Shown here piece after piece: positions 19,463 to 32,243 of a stretch of 64,000 bases of DNA; positions within the stretch are counted from its first letter, which is position 1; every line of letters starts with the position of its first letter. The stretch covers positions 186,001 to 250,000 of the forward strand of contig NZ_JAJTBG010000004.1 in the NCBI RefSeq assembly GCF_021287045.1. Direction: 5' to 3'. Source of the DNA: Oryzomicrobium sp. Lineage in GTDB: Bacteria > Pseudomonadota > Gammaproteobacteria > Burkholderiales > Rhodocyclaceae. The position numbers and the translations under genes are program-made. The notes beneath the pieces were generated by a model, which had not been told where the DNA came from, searched no databases, and worked only from the letters and a program-made list of their open reading frames with translations.

Positions 19463-20434
19463 ATGCGCCTGGCGGACATCGTCGCCCGTTTGGGGGGCGA
19501 GCTGGTCGGCGATGGCGATACGCTTATCCGCAGCATCGGCACTCTGGCCCAGGCGGGGGAGGGCGACATCGCCTTCCTCGCCAATCCCAAGTATCGGGGC
19601 CAGCTGGCAGAAACCGCCGCTTCGGCGGTGATCGTTCCACCCTCGGCGGCGGACGGTACGGACCGGCCGCACATCGTCGCGGCCAACTCCTACCTCTATT
19701 ACGCCCGGGTTGCCCAGTTGCTGTACCCGGCGGCGCTGCCCAATCCGCCCGTTCACCCCAGCGCGGTGATCGGTGAGGGAGTGGTGCTGGGACGCAACGT
19801 GGTCATCCACGCCGGCTGCGTGATCGGTGACGGGGTCGAGATCGGCGACGACACGGTGATCTACCCGAACGCCGTGGTCTACCACCACTGCGTCATCGGC
19901 CGCCGTTGCGTGATCCAGGCCGGCGCGGTGATCGGCGCCGACGGCTTCGGCTTTGCCAAGGACGGCGCCGCCTGGGTGAAGATTCCCCAGATCGGCCGGG
20001 TGGTGATCGGCGACGACGTGGAAATCGGCGCCAATTCGACCATCGACCGGGGGGCCATCGACGACACGGTGATCGGCAACGGCGTCAAGATCGACAACCT
20101 GGTGATGGTCGCCCATAACGTCCAGATCGGCGAGCACACGGCCATGGCCGGTTGCGTCGGCATTGCCGGCAGCACCAAGATCGGTGCCCGCTGCACCATC
20201 GGCGGTGCCGGCATGATCAGCGGGCACCTGACCCTGGGGGACGACGTGCATATTTCCGGCGCTACCCTAGTGGCCCGCAACCTGCCCAATCCCGGTCACT
20301 ACACGGCCGCCTACCCGCTCGAAGCCCACGAGGGCTGGCTCAAGAACGCGGCCCACCTGCGCCATCTGGACAAGCTGGCGAAGCGGGTCCGCGAGCTTGA
20401 GAAAAAACTTGAAAAATCAGAGGGAACCAATTGA
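19463..20434 (+). CDS. lpxD: UDP-3-O-(3-hydroxyacyl)glucosamine N-acyltransferase
   Basis: A 323-residue trimeric left-handed beta-helix enzyme that adds the N-linked acyl chain in lipid A synthesis. The N-terminal uridine-binding domain (about 1-100, [12 protein letters not shown]) is followed by hexapeptide repeats ([20 protein letters not shown] and onwards) and a C-terminal helix. [10 protein letters not shown] and the active-site His region in [16 protein letters not shown] are visible. I start at ATG 19463; a TTG at 19433 is possible. The stop overlaps the start of fabZ. Confidence 0.95.
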   Translation: MRLADIVARLGGELVGDGDTLIRSIGTLAQAGEGDIAFLANPKYRGQLAETAASAVIVPPSAADGTDRPHIVAANSYLYYARVAQLLYPAALPNPPVHPSAVIGEGVVLGRNVVIHAGCVIGDGVEIGDDTVIYPNAVVYHHCVIGRRCVIQAGAVIGADGFGFAKDGAAWVKIPQIGRVVIGDDVEIGANSTIDRGAIDDTVIGNGVKIDNLVMVAHNVQIGEHTAMAGCVGIAGSTKIGARCTIGGAGMISGHLTLGDDVHISGATLVARNLPNPGHYTAAYPLEAHEGWLKNAAHLRHLDKLAKRVRELEKKLEKSEGTN

Positions 20435-20877
20435 ATTCCATGGACATTAAGGCAGTGATGGAGCACCTGCCGCATCGCTACCCGTTCCTCATGATCGACC
20501 GCATCCTGGCCATCGAGCCGGGCAAGACCGTACATGCGCTCAAGAACGTGTCGATCAACGAGCCGATGTTCCAAGGCCACTTCCCCGGCAATCCGGTGTT
20601 CCCCGGTGTGCTGATCGTCGAAGCCCTGGCCCAGGCCGCCGGCGTCCTGGCATTCACCTCCACCGGCGACAAGCCCAACGAGAAGACCGTCTACTACCTG
20701 GCCGGCGTGGACAAGACCCGCTTCAAGAAGCCGGTGGTGCCGGGCGACCAGCTGCACCTGCACGTCACCGTGGACAAGGTCAAGGCCGGCATCGGCCGTT
20801 TCAAGGCCGTGGCCCAGGTGGACGGCCAGACTGTATGCGAAACCGAACTCCTCTGCGCGGTGCGGACCATCGAATGA
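20431..20877 (+). CDS. fabZ: 3-hydroxyacyl-ACP dehydratase
   Basis: A 148-residue hotdog-fold dehydratase of fatty-acid elongation. [13 protein letters not shown] and [21 protein letters not shown] contain the catalytic His and Glu. A TTG at 20431 is favoured because AGGGA is five bases upstream and the codon overlaps the lpxD stop as TTGA; an ATG three codons later (20440) is the alternative. It sits between lpxD and lpxA, where it balances phospholipid and lipid A acyl chains. Confidence 0.96.
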   Translation: MNSMDIKAVMEHLPHRYPFLMIDRILAIEPGKTVHALKNVSINEPMFQGHFPGNPVFPGVLIVEALAQAAGVLAFTSTGDKPNEKTVYYLAGVDKTRFKKPVVPGDQLHLHVTVDKVKAGIGRFKAVAQVDGQTVCETELLCAVRTIE

Positions 20878-21650
20878 CCCAGATCCACCCGACCGCCGTC
20901 GTCAGCCCGGGAGCCCGGCTGGGGGATAAAGTCTCCATCGGCCCCTACAGCGTCATCGGCGAGAACGTCGTCATCGGCGACAACACCTCCGTCGGCTCCC
21001 ACACGGTGATCGAGGGCCATACCGAGATCGGCCGGGACAACCAGATCCATCACTTCTGCGCCCTGGGCGGTATTCCCCAGGACAAGAAGTACGACGGGGA
21101 ACCGACCAAGCTGGTGATCGGCGACCGCAACACCATCCGCGAATTCTGCTCGTTCCATACCGGCACGATCCAGGATGCGGGCGAGACGCGCATCGGCAAC
21201 GACAACTGGATCATGGGCTATGTGCACATCGCCCATGACTGCGTTGTCGGCAACCACACCATCTTCGCCAGCAACGCCCAGATCGCCGGCCACGTGCATG
21301 TGGAGGACTGGGTGATCCTGGGCGGCATGACCGGGGTGCACCAGTTCGTGCACATCGGCGCCCACGCCATGACCGGCGGCGGCACCATCCTGTTCCAGGA
21401 CCTGCCGCCCTACGTGATGGCCGTCGGCAACAACCCGGCTCCCAAGGGGATCAACAGCGAAGGCCTGAAGCGCCGCGGCTTCTCTCCCGAGAGCGTCATG
21501 GCGATCAAGCGCGCCTACCGCACCCTCTACCGCTCCGGCCTGACCCTGGAAGAGGCCCGCGACAAGATCGCCGCCGAAGCCGGCGCCCATCCCGAGCTTG
21601 CCGTTCTGGTCGACTTCCTCGCCCAGTCCAAGCGCGGCATCCTGCGTTAA
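20874..21650 (+). CDS. lpxA: UDP-N-acetylglucosamine acyltransferase
   Basis: A 258-residue trimeric acyltransferase that starts lipid A synthesis by O-acylating UDP-GlcNAc. Hexapeptide repeats fill residues 1-185, and the catalytic His is H121 in [24 protein letters not shown] is conserved. The C-terminal helical domain begins near [10 protein letters not shown]. The ATG overlaps the fabZ stop as ATGA, and lpxB follows after three bases. Confidence 0.97.
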   Translation: MTQIHPTAVVSPGARLGDKVSIGPYSVIGENVVIGDNTSVGSHTVIEGHTEIGRDNQIHHFCALGGIPQDKKYDGEPTKLVIGDRNTIREFCSFHTGTIQDAGETRIGNDNWIMGYVHIAHDCVVGNHTIFASNAQIAGHVHVEDWVILGGMTGVHQFVHIGAHAMTGGGTILFQDLPPYVMAVGNNPAPKGINSEGLKRRGFSPESVMAIKRAYRTLYRSGLTLEEARDKIAAEAGAHPELAVLVDFLAQSKRGILR

Positions 21651-21653
21651 GCC

Positions 21654-22856
21654 ATGACCCGTCCCCTTCGCATCGCCATGGTGGCGGGGGAGGCGTCGGG
21701 CGACCTCCTGGGCGCCAACCTGATCGCCGCCCTCAAGGAACGCCTGCCCGACGCCCACTACTACGGCATCGGCGGGCCGAAGATGCTCACCCAGGGGCTC
21801 GACTCCTGGTGGCCCCAGGAAAAGCTGGCGGTCATGGGCCTGGTGGAGGTGCTCAAGCACATCAAGGAGCTGTCCGGCATCCGCAAGGGCTTGGTCAAGC
21901 GCCTGCTCGCCGAGCCGCCCGACGTCTTCATCGGTATCGACGCCCCGGACTTCAACCTGGGGCTGGAAAAGCGGCTCAAGGCCAAGGGCGTGCCCACGGT
22001 GCACTACGTCAGCCCCTCGATCTGGGCCTGGCGTCCCGGGCGGATCAAGGGCATCGCCAAGGCGGTGTCCCACATCCTCTGCCTGTTGCCCTTCGAGCCG
22101 GCCCTGTACGACGCCAAGGGCATCCCCAACACCTACGTGGGGCATCCCCTGGCCGACCAGATCCCGCTCCACGTCAGCCAGTCCGAGGCACGCCACAAGC
22201 TCGACCTGCCCGCCGGCGCGCCGATCTTCGCCCTGCTGCCGGGCAGCCGCACCACCGAGCTCAATTTTTTGGCCGACACCTTCATCGCCACGGCCAGGCT
22301 GATTGTCGAGCAACTGCCCGGTGCCATGTTCCTGGTGCCCCTGGCCACCCGGGAAACCCGGCTCCAGTTCGAGACCGCCCTGTACCACGCCGGCGCCCAG
22401 GACCTGCCGTTCCGCTTGCTCTTCGGCCACGCCCAGGACGCCATGGCGGCGGCCGATACCGTGCTGGTGGCGAGCGGCACCGCCTCCCTGGAGTGCGCCC
22501 TGATGAAGCGCCCTATGGTGATTACCTACAAGGTGGCCCGGATGTCGGCCTTCCTGTGGCGGCGCATGTCGATCTCGCCCTGGGTGGGGCTACCCAACAT
22601 CCTGGCCCACCGCGAAGTGGTGCCCGAGCTGTTGCAGGAAAAGGCCACGCCGGCCAACTTGGCGGCGGCCCTGCTCGACCTGCAGCAGAACAAGGAGGTG
22701 AGGGCGGCCATGGTGGACGAGTTCGAGCGCCAGCACCTGCTGCTGCGCCAGAATGCGGCGGAGAGGGCCGCCGGTGCGGTGCTCCGGACCCTGGGCGTGG
22801 CCCCGGCCGTCGTCGCGCCGCCGGTCTATGCCTCCCAGCCGGCCTCCCATGGCTGA
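21654..22856 (+). CDS. lpxB: Lipid-A-disaccharide synthase
   Basis: A 400-residue GT19 glycosyltransferase that joins UDP-2,3-diacylglucosamine and lipid [17 protein letters not shown] at the N-terminus, the GIGGPKM loop, [33 protein letters not shown] and [11 protein letters not shown] are characteristic. The C-terminus is slightly extended and Ala/Pro-rich. Its last codons overlap the rnhB start by 8 bases. Confidence 0.97.
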   Translation: MTRPLRIAMVAGEASGDLLGANLIAALKERLPDAHYYGIGGPKMLTQGLDSWWPQEKLAVMGLVEVLKHIKELSGIRKGLVKRLLAEPPDVFIGIDAPDFNLGLEKRLKAKGVPTVHYVSPSIWAWRPGRIKGIAKAVSHILCLLPFEPALYDAKGIPNTYVGHPLADQIPLHVSQSEARHKLDLPAGAPIFALLPGSRTTELNFLADTFIATARLIVEQLPGAMFLVPLATRETRLQFETALYHAGAQDLPFRLLFGHAQDAMAAADTVLVASGTASLECALMKRPMVITYKVARMSAFLWRRMSISPWVGLPNILAHREVVPELLQEKATPANLAAALLDLQQNKEVRAAMVDEFERQHLLLRQNAAERAAGAVLRTLGVAPAVVAPPVYASQPASHG

Positions 22857-23463
22857 GAAGGTCGCCAAGGCGCCACTGGTCTGGCTGGCGGGGCGCATCG
22901 CCGGAGTAGACGAAGCCGGGCGCGGCCCTCTGGCTGGCCCGGTGGTGGCCGCTGCGGTGATCCTCGATCCATCCCGGCCCATTGTCGGCCTCAACGACTC
23001 GAAGAAGCTATCGGAAAAGCGCCGCGACGCCCTGGCCCCGGAAATCCGTGAGAAGGCCTTGGCCTGGGCGGTGGCCGAAGCCAGCGCCGAAGAGATCGAC
23101 CGGATCAACATTCTCCAGGCCACCTTCCTGGCCATGACCCGGGCGGTGGTGGGCCTGGGGGCGACGCCGGAGAAGATCCTGGTGGACGGCAACAAGGTGC
23201 CCCGTTCCCTGGCCGAGCTGTGCCCGGCCGAGGCCGTGGTCAAGGGCGACGGCACCTACGCCTGCATCGCCGCCGCCTCGATCCTGGCCAAGACCCACCG
23301 GGACGCCCTGATGAAAGCCCTGGACCGGGACTACCCGGCCTACGGATTCGCCCAGCACATGGGCTACCCGACTGCCGCCCACCTGGACGCCTTGCAGGCC
23401 CACGGCCCCTGCGTCGCCCACCGGCGCAGTTTCGGTCCGGTGGCACAATTGAGCCTGCTCTGA
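22849..23463 (+). CDS. rnhB: Ribonuclease HII
   Basis: A 204-residue RNase HII that removes ribonucleotides from DNA and RNA primers. The [19 protein letters not shown] motif gives catalytic D21 and E22; [13 protein letters not shown] and [20 protein letters not shown] provide the other acidic residues and the Tyr contact. The ATG at 22849 lies within the end of lpxB, the usual lpxB-rnhB coupling. Confidence 0.96.
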   Translation: MAEKVAKAPLVWLAGRIAGVDEAGRGPLAGPVVAAAVILDPSRPIVGLNDSKKLSEKRRDALAPEIREKALAWAVAEASAEEIDRINILQATFLAMTRAVVGLGATPEKILVDGNKVPRSLAELCPAEAVVKGDGTYACIAAASILAKTHRDALMKALDRDYPAYGFAQHMGYPTAAHLDALQAHGPCVAHRRSFGPVAQLSLL

Positions 23464-23542
23464 CGCCCGCTCGCCCCGCTGCCTTGGCTTGCGGCGGGGA
23501 GCCGGCCTACCCATTTCCATACTTTTTCCTGCGTCCTCCATC

Positions 23543-24355
23543 GTGAAGAACGTCCGCACCATCAATTCCCGGGACAACCCCCGCATCAAGCGCCTGAAGA
23601 AGCTCGCCGGCTCGGCCCGGGAGCGGCGGGAGGAGGGGCTGATGCTACTCGACGGCGTGCATCTGCTCGAAGCCCTGCTGGCGGTGCGCATCAAGCCCCG
23701 GGAGCTGTACGTGGCGGAAAGCGCCCTAGCGCAGGCGTCGGGCGAGATCGCCGCCTGCCTGGCCCGGCCGCTGCTCGGAGCCACACCCCTGTACGTGCTG
23801 CCCGATTCCCTGCTGCGGGACGTGGCGCCCACCGAGACGCCGACCGGCCTCCTGGCCGTGGCCGAGCTGCCGGCGCTTCCGGAACAGACCGATCCCCAGG
23901 CCGACGCGGTGCTGCTCGACGGTGTGCAGGACCCGGGCAACCTGGGCACCCTGATCCGCACCGCTGCCGCCGCCGGCTTCCGCCAGATCGTCCTGTCGTC
24001 CGGCTGCGCCGACCCCTGGAGCCCTAAGGCCCTGCGCGCTGCCCAGGGCGGCCAGTTCCGCGCCACCCTGTTCGAGGGCCAGGACCTGTGCGCCTTCCTC
24101 AAGGGCTACCGGGGAACACCCATGGTGACGCGGCTCGACGGGGCCACCTCCCTCTACGCCATGGCCGATACCCCATTCCAGGGGCCGGTGGCCTGGGTGT
24201 TCGGCGCCGAGGGGCGGGGCGTTTCCCCGGCGGTGATGGCCGCCGTGCCCACCGGCGTGCTGATCCCCCTGCCGGGCCGGGTCGAATCCCTCAACGTGGC
24301 CGCCGCCGCTGCGGTCTGCCTGTTCGACACCCTGCGTCGGCGCGGCGTTAAATAA
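23543..24355 (+). CDS. TrmH/SpoU-family RNA 2'-O-methyltransferase
   Basis: A 270-residue SPOUT methyltransferase. An N-terminal substrate-binding domain (about 1-95, with INSRDNPRIKRLKKLA) is followed by the knotted catalytic domain. Motif 1 is NLGTLIRTAAAAGF, motif 2 WVFGAEGRG, and motif 3 IPLPGRVESLNVAAAAAVCL. I choose the GTG at 23543. The N-terminal form resembles RlmB/YsgA-like 23S rRNA methylases, but the target nucleotide cannot be assigned. It ends the envelope run and is followed by a strong bidirectional terminator. Confidence 0.9.
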   Translation: MKNVRTINSRDNPRIKRLKKLAGSARERREEGLMLLDGVHLLEALLAVRIKPRELYVAESALAQASGEIAACLARPLLGATPLYVLPDSLLRDVAPTETPTGLLAVAELPALPEQTDPQADAVLLDGVQDPGNLGTLIRTAAAAGFRQIVLSSGCADPWSPKALRAAQGGQFRATLFEGQDLCAFLKGYRGTPMVTRLDGATSLYAMADTPFQGPVAWVFGAEGRGVSPAVMAAVPTGVLIPLPGRVESLNVAAAAAVCLFDTLRRRGVK

Positions 24356-24378
24356 TTACGGGAGCACCCGGCGTGCCC

Positions 24379-24412
24379 AACAAAAAACCCGGCTTCGGCC
24401 GGGTTTTTTGTT
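24379..24412. terminator. Bidirectional terminator between the TrmH-family gene and ppsR
   Basis: AACAAAAAACCCGGC-TTCG-GCCGGGTTTTTTGTT is a perfect inverted repeat with A and T tracts on both sides. It serves the convergent genes on the two strands. Confidence 0.92.
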
Positions 24413-24446
24413 GTCTGGGTTGCCTTGGTTGTTCAAGGCACCGTGT

Positions 24447-25280
24447 TCAGAAGTCTTCGCTGCGCTCGATGCGCACTTCCTGCATCACCGTGGTGGAGAT
24501 TTCCTCGATGGACTTGGACGAGGAATCGAGCCAACGGATGCCTTCGCGGCGCATCAGCTTTTCGGCCTCGTGCACTTCGTACTGGCAGTTGGCCAGGGAC
24601 GCATACTTGCTGTTGGGCCGGCGTTCTTCGCGGATCTGGGAGAGGCGCTCCGGGTCGATGGTCAGGCCGAACAGCTTTTCCCGATAACGCTCGATGGTGG
24701 ACGGCAGCTTCATGCGCTCGAAGTCCTCGGGGATGAGCGGGAAGTTGGCTGCCTTTACGCCGAACTGCATGGCCAGGTACAGGGAGGTGGGGGTCTTGCC
24801 GCAGCGGGACACGCCCACCAGGATCACGTCCGCTTCCATCAGGTTGCGGTCGGTGATGCCGTCGTCGTGGGCCAGGGTGTAGTTGATGGCGTCGATGCGG
24901 CTCTGGTAGCCGGTGGAGTTGGTGGTACCGTGGGACTTGCCCACGCTGTGGTTGCACACCGCGCCCAGCTCGGCCTCCAGGGGGGCGAGGAAACTCTCGA
25001 AGAACGACAGGCAGAAGGCGTCGGCTTGATGGACGATGGCCGAGAGCTTGCCGTCCACCAGGGTGGTGAACACGATCGGGCGGATGCCGTCGCGCTGGGC
25101 CGCCTCGTTGATGCGCGCCACGGCGGCATGGGCCTTGTCCTCGGTGTCGATGAAGGGCGCGCGCACCGGCTTGAACTTCACGCCCTCGAACTGGGTGAGC
25201 AGGCTGTGGGCCAGGGTTTCGGCGGTGATGCCGGTGCCATCGGAAATGTAGAAGACGGTGCGGTTGATCGACGAGTTCAT
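24447..25280 (-). CDS. ppsR: PEP synthetase regulatory protein (bifunctional kinase/pyrophosphorylase, DUF299)
   Basis: A 277-residue regulator that inactivates PEP synthase by ADP-dependent Thr phosphorylation and reactivates it by Pi-dependent phosphorolysis. The N-terminus [19 protein letters not shown] is the family signature, and the P-loop-like motif is G156[22 protein letters not shown] near the C-terminus is also conserved. Its target, ppsA, is 9 kb away at 34268 with the lactate genes between them. No good Shine-Dalgarno sequence precedes the ATG (CCTCTTCCCC), and the lldP terminator ends 19 bases upstream, so its promoter must be very close or overlap that hairpin. Confidence 0.95.
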   Translation of the reverse strand: MNSSINRTVFYISDGTGITAETLAHSLLTQFEGVKFKPVRAPFIDTEDKAHAAVARINEAAQRDGIRPIVFTTLVDGKLSAIVHQADAFCLSFFESFLAPLEAELGAVCNHSVGKSHGTTNSTGYQSRIDAINYTLAHDDGITDRNLMEADVILVGVSRCGKTPTSLYLAMQFGVKAANFPLIPEDFERMKLPSTIERYREKLFGLTIDPERLSQIREERRPNSKYASLANCQYEVHEAEKLMRREGIRWLDSSSKSIEEISTTVMQEVRIERSEDF

Positions 25281-25298
25281 GGGGAAGAGGGTGAGGGC

Positions 25299-25332
25299 AA
25301 AGAAAAACGGCGGCCAGTGACAGGCCGCCGTT
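25299..25332 (-). terminator. Rho-independent terminator after lldP
   Basis: On the minus strand AACGGCGGCC-TGTCACT-GGCCGCCGTT forms a perfect 10-bp stem followed by TTTCTTT. It would end the lactate operon transcript before ppsR. Confidence 0.85.
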
Positions 25333-25361
25333 GAAGTTTACTGGAAGTTGCTATTCCGGAC

Positions 25362-27008
25362 TCAGGGAATCATCCACGTAAACACGTAGGCCTGCAGGGT
25401 GGTGATGATGCCCACCATGGTGGCGAACAGCAGGCTGTGCTTGACGGTGAAGCGGAACAGGTCCGATTCCTTGCCCACCAATCCCACGGCGGCGCAAGCC
25501 ACGGCGATGGACTGGGGCGAGATCATCTTGCCGGTCACGCCACCGGTGGTGTTGGCCGCCACCAGCAGGGTGTCGGAAACGCCCACCTGGTGCGCCGTGG
25601 TGGCTTGCAGGGAGCAGAACAGGGCGTTCGACGAGGTGTCCGAGCCGGTCAGGAACACGCCCAGCCAGCCGAGGAACGGCGAGAAGAACGGGAACAGGGC
25701 GCCGGTGCCGGCCAGCAGCAGGGCCAGGGTGGCGGACAAGCCGGAGTAGTTGGCGACGAAGGCGAACGCCAGCACCATGCCGATGGAGTAGATCGGGCGC
25801 TTCAGCTCGACCACGGTCTCCTTCAGGGTCTTGGCCGCATCGGAGGGCTTCATGCCGAGCACCAGCATGGTGATGATGGCCGACAGGAAGATGGCGGTGC
25901 CGGTGGCGGCCAGCAGGTCGAGCTTGTAGACCGCAGCGTAGGGCGTGGCCTTGGCGACGATCGGCTCCACCTTGGTCACCAGCTTGTCGAGCATGGGCAC
26001 CGGGAACTGGAACACCGTGCCGTACAGGGCGCCGTCCTTGGCGAACAGGGCCTTGAAGGGCTTCAGGCTCCAGATGGTGACCATGACGGTCAGGATGACG
26101 AAGGGCGACCAGGCCTTGGCGATCTGGCCGAAGGTGTAGTGCTTGTCTTCGCCCAGCTCGGCGTGGTGCTGCTTGTCGAAGCGGAAGATGTTCTTCGGCT
26201 TCCAGTTCTTCAGGAACACGGTCAGGCAGATCAGGCTGACCAGGGCCGAGGTGATGTCCGGCAGTTCCGGGCCGATGAAGTTGGCGGTGAAGTACTGGGT
26301 CACGGCAAACGACAGGCCGGCCACCAGGATTGCCGGCCAGGTCTCGCGTACGCCGCGCAGGCCGTCCATCATCATCACCAGCCAGAAGGGCACGATCACC
26401 GACAAGAGCGGCAGCTGGCGGCCGGCGGCCTGGCCGATCTTGAAGGCGTCGATGCCGGTCACTTGGCCGGCCACGGTGATGGGGATGCCCATGGCGCCGA
26501 AGGCCACCGGAGCGGTGTTGGCGATCAGGCACAGGCCGGCGGCGTAGAGCGGGTTGAAGCCCAGGCCGACCAGCAGGGCGGCGGTGATGGCCACGGGAGC
26601 GCCGAAGCCGGCTGCGCCTTCGAGGAAGGCGCCGAAGGCAAAGCCCACCAGCAGCATTTGCAGGCGCTGGTCATCGGTGATCGACACCACCGACGAGCGG
26701 ATGACGTCGAACTGGCCGGTCTTGACCGTGATCTTGTAGAGGAACACGGCGGCCACGATGATCCAGGCGATCGGCCACAGCCCGTAGAGGAAGCCGTAAC
26801 CGGCCGAGGCCAGGGCCATCGGCACCGGCATCTTGTAGAAGAACACGGCCACGGCCAGGGCGATGGCCACGGTGATGGTGCCGGCGATGTGCCCCTTCAT
26901 GCGCAGGACGGCGAGCGCGATGAAGAAGAAGAAAATCGGCAGCGCGGCGACCAGCGCCGACAACCAGAGGTTGCCGAGGGGGTCGTAAATCTGCATCCAC
27001 GGTTGCAT
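25362..27008 (-). CDS. lldP: L-lactate permease (LctP family)
   Basis: A 548-residue inner-membrane lactate:H+ symporter of normal length, with about 12-14 hydrophobic spans across its whole length. The N-terminus [20 protein letters not shown] and the conserved [20 protein letters not shown] and [14 protein letters not shown] loops identify the LctP family. The C-terminal segment [20 protein letters not shown] is also typical. It lies downstream of the D-lactate dehydrogenase on the same strand after a 251-base gap and ends in a terminator. It supplies substrate to the Dld and LutABC enzymes encoded upstream and can carry L- and D-lactate and glycolate in characterised members. Confidence 0.96.
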   Translation of the reverse strand: MQPWMQIYDPLGNLWLSALVAALPIFFFFIALAVLRMKGHIAGTITVAIALAVAVFFYKMPVPMALASAGYGFLYGLWPIAWIIVAAVFLYKITVKTGQFDVIRSSVVSITDDQRLQMLLVGFAFGAFLEGAAGFGAPVAITAALLVGLGFNPLYAAGLCLIANTAPVAFGAMGIPITVAGQVTGIDAFKIGQAAGRQLPLLSVIVPFWLVMMMDGLRGVRETWPAILVAGLSFAVTQYFTANFIGPELPDITSALVSLICLTVFLKNWKPKNIFRFDKQHHAELGEDKHYTFGQIAKAWSPFVILTVMVTIWSLKPFKALFAKDGALYGTVFQFPVPMLDKLVTKVEPIVAKATPYAAVYKLDLLAATGTAIFLSAIITMLVLGMKPSDAAKTLKETVVELKRPIYSIGMVLAFAFVANYSGLSATLALLLAGTGALFPFFSPFLGWLGVFLTGSDTSSNALFCSLQATTAHQVGVSDTLLVAANTTGGVTGKMISPQSIAVACAAVGLVGKESDLFRFTVKHSLLFATMVGIITTLQAYVFTWMIP

Positions 27009-27259
27009 GGGGTACAGCCTCCTTCAGGGATTGCGGTGGTTTGTCGAAGTGAATCAAACAAGGTGCTGGGGTTGTCCCTCGCGGTCGGTTTTTATTGGTG
27101 GATGCCTGGATCGCCGCACGGGTTATGGGTTTCCACGGAGCCCCTCGGGAAAACGAGCACACACGGGCCTCCCGAGGCGATCCCTTTCGAGATCGGCTCC
27201 CTGTCTTGCGTTTGGAGGTGGGGGTGTCGTTTCCCGCGGCGCCGCCGGGGAAGGTTCGG
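27009..27259 (-). other. dld-lldP intergenic region
   Basis: 251 bases without a gene. An 8-bp inverted repeat, CCTCGGGA/TCCCGAGG (27143-27150 and 27170-27177), could form a 19-nt-loop hairpin. I see no copy of the LldR-type palindrome here, so a separate regulated lldP promoter is not evident. Confidence 0.5.
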
Positions 27260-30040
<2,781 letters not shown>

Positions 30041-30095
30041 GGTCGGTGCTCCCAGGCAGGGATAATCGGTGGAAAAAGAAGGGGGCCGGTGGGGT

Positions 30096-31559
30096 TTAGA
30101 CGCGCTCGCGCACCATGTCCCGCAGCCGTTTCGGCGCGGGCTTGAGGGGCGTGCGGGCCACCGTCCAGCCGCTCTGGCGCGACGGCGTCAGGGCGCGGAA
30201 GCGCGACGCCAGCCAGGTGAAGGCCCGGTAGGCGCCAGGCTGGGCGTAGATGCGCGCCCACAAACGCCAGACGAAGGACACCAGGGGCCGGTAGCCCGCC
30301 CCCTGGCCGACCATCGCCGGATGGGGATGGGGGGCGCTCTGGGCTTCGCCGCGCAGGCGCACCAGTAGTTCCGGGATGGGGATCTTCACCGGGCAGACTT
30401 CGCCGCAGGCGCCGCACAGGGTGGACAGGGTGGGCAGCAGGTGGGTCTGCTCCAGTCCCATCATGTGGGGCGAGACGATCTTGCCGATGGGGCCCGGGTA
30501 GGTAGTGCCGTAGGCATGACCGCCGATGCGGGTGTACACCGGGCAATGGTTCATGCAGGCGCCGCAGCGGATGCATTGCAGGGTCTTGCGCAGTTGTTCG
30601 TCGGCGTAGGCCTGGGAACGGCCGTTGTCGAGCAGCACCAGATGCACCTCTTGCGGGCCGTCCTTCTCGTCGGCCTTGCGCGGACCGGAGATCAGGTTGA
30701 AGTAGGTGGATACCGCCTGGCCGGTGGCCGAGCGGGTCAGGATCGAGTACAGGGGGGCCACGTGCTCGAGCTTTTCCACCACCTTCTCGATGCCGGTAAT
30801 GGCGATGTGCACCTTGGGCACGGTGGTGCACATGCGGCCGTTGCCTTCGTTTTCCACCAGGCACAGGGTGCCGGTCTCGGCCACGGCGAAGTTGACGCCG
30901 GACAGGCCGATTTCGGCCTGCTCGAACTTCTCGCGCAGCACCTGGCGGCCGATCTGGATCAGGGCGTCCACGTTGTCGGTGTAGTCGACCCCGGGCACCT
31001 TCTCGGCGAACAGCCGGGCGATCTGCTCCTTGGTCTTGTGGATGGCCGGCATGATGATGTGGGAGGGCTTCTCCCCGGCCAATTGGACGATGTACTCGCC
31101 CATGTCCGATTCCAGGGCGCCGATGCCGGCGGCTTCCATGGCGTGGTTGAACTCGATTTCCTCGCTGACCATGGACTTGCCCTTGACGATCAGCTTGGCC
31201 TGATGGCGCCGGGCGATGTCGAGCATGATGGCGTTGGCCTCGTCCGGGGTCTCGGCCCAGTGCACGTGGACGCCGTTGCGGGTCAGGTTGGCTTCGAGCT
31301 GTTCCAGCAGGTCGGGTAATTTCGACAGGCTGTACTGGCGGATCGCCTCCGACAAGCTGCGCAGGGACACCAGCTCCGATTCGTCCGGGAACTGGGCGGC
31401 CCGCTTGGCCATGAGAAAGTCCATGGCACCGCGGAAGCTGCTGCGCAGGTGGTCGTCGTTGATCGCCTCGTGGACCCGCTCGCGCAGGGCCTCGGCGGAA
31501 ACGAAGGCGATGGGCTTGCCTCGGGTGGCGTGGGCGGTGTGAGGCGTGGGGGCGTTCAT
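30096..31559 (-). CDS. lutB: L-lactate oxidation iron-sulfur protein LutB/LldF
   Basis: A 487-residue subunit of the LutABC (LldEFG) L-lactate dehydrogenase. The DUF162 domain covers about 60-310 (HQAKLIVKGKSMVSEEIE, AETGTLCLVENEGN). Two 4Fe-4S motifs follow, CIRCGACMNHCPVY and CGACGEVCPVKIPIPELL. A DUF3390 tail completes it. The start ATG at 31559 overlaps the lutC stop as ATGA. Gene order along transcription is lutA-lutC-lutB, a swap relative to the Bacillus lutABC order. Confidence 0.95.
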   Translation of the reverse strand: MNAPTPHTAHATRGKPIAFVSAEALRERVHEAINDDHLRSSFRGAMDFLMAKRAAQFPDESELVSLRSLSEAIRQYSLSKLPDLLEQLEANLTRNGVHVHWAETPDEANAIMLDIARRHQAKLIVKGKSMVSEEIEFNHAMEAAGIGALESDMGEYIVQLAGEKPSHIIMPAIHKTKEQIARLFAEKVPGVDYTDNVDALIQIGRQVLREKFEQAEIGLSGVNFAVAETGTLCLVENEGNGRMCTTVPKVHIAITGIEKVVEKLEHVAPLYSILTRSATGQAVSTYFNLISGPRKADEKDGPQEVHLVLLDNGRSQAYADEQLRKTLQCIRCGACMNHCPVYTRIGGHAYGTTYPGPIGKIVSPHMMGLEQTHLLPTLSTLCGACGEVCPVKIPIPELLVRLRGEAQSAPHPHPAMVGQGAGYRPLVSFVWRLWARIYAQPGAYRAFTWLASRFRALTPSRQSGWTVARTPLKPAPKRLRDMVRERV

Positions 31560-32242
31560 TGCGCCGCTCCTTCCCGGGTGGTGACCAGCACGATCAGCTC
31601 CTTCGGGCCGTGGGCGCCGTAGGCCAGGGTCTGCTGGATGTCGGCGGTCTTGGACGGGCCGGACACCAGCAGGGCATTGGTGGGCAGGCCGCCAGCCCAG
31701 TTCTCGGCGCGCAGGGCGTCGAAGAAGGTGGGGTGGATGGTGGCGGCGTCGAGCAGCACGAAGTGGATCGGCGGCACCAGGGACAGGGTGCGCGGCTCGG
31801 CGGGGGAGGGCCACAGGATCAGGGTGCCGGTTTCGGCAATGGCGCCCCGAGCCTGGGTGAAGCCTGCATCTACCTTATGAAAGAGGTCGGCCTTGATGTC
31901 TTCCACCTGGCCGGCCCAGGGGCGCAGGGCGGTGCCATTGGCGGCGAAGGCCGCGGCGTCGAGGCGCTGGCCGGCCGGGGTGGCGGCGCCGTAGAGCAGG
32001 CTGGACACACCCTTTTCAGCGCACAGGCGGGCGAGCAGTTCGGGCCAGGATTCTTCCAGGGTGACGTGGACGTCGGCGTGGAAGCTCTCGATGCCGGTGC
32101 GGAAGCGGGCCAGCCGGTCCAGGGTCGATTCCTGGCGGTCCCGGGCGGCGTAGTGGGCGTCGAGCTGAGGCGTGGGCACGGGCAGGGGGATTTGCGGCGC
32201 GTTGGCGCGCAGCTTGGCGAGGATGCGGTCGCGGGCGCTCAT
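31556..32242 (-). CDS. lutC: L-lactate oxidation protein LutC/LldG
   Basis: A 228-residue DUF162 protein, third subunit of the Lut complex. The N-terminus SARDRILAKLRAN and the core AETGTLILWPSPAEPRTLSL and GPSKTADIQQTLAYGAHGPK are family signatures. It starts one base after the lutA stop and overlaps lutB by four bases, so the three subunits are translationally linked. Confidence 0.95.
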   Translation of the reverse strand: MSARDRILAKLRANAPQIPLPVPTPQLDAHYAARDRQESTLDRLARFRTGIESFHADVHVTLEESWPELLARLCAEKGVSSLLYGAATPAGQRLDAAAFAANGTALRPWAGQVEDIKADLFHKVDAGFTQARGAIAETGTLILWPSPAEPRTLSLVPPIHFVLLDAATIHPTFFDALRAENWAGGLPTNALLVSGPSKTADIQQTLAYGAHGPKELIVLVTTREGAAQ

Positions 32243-32243
32243 G

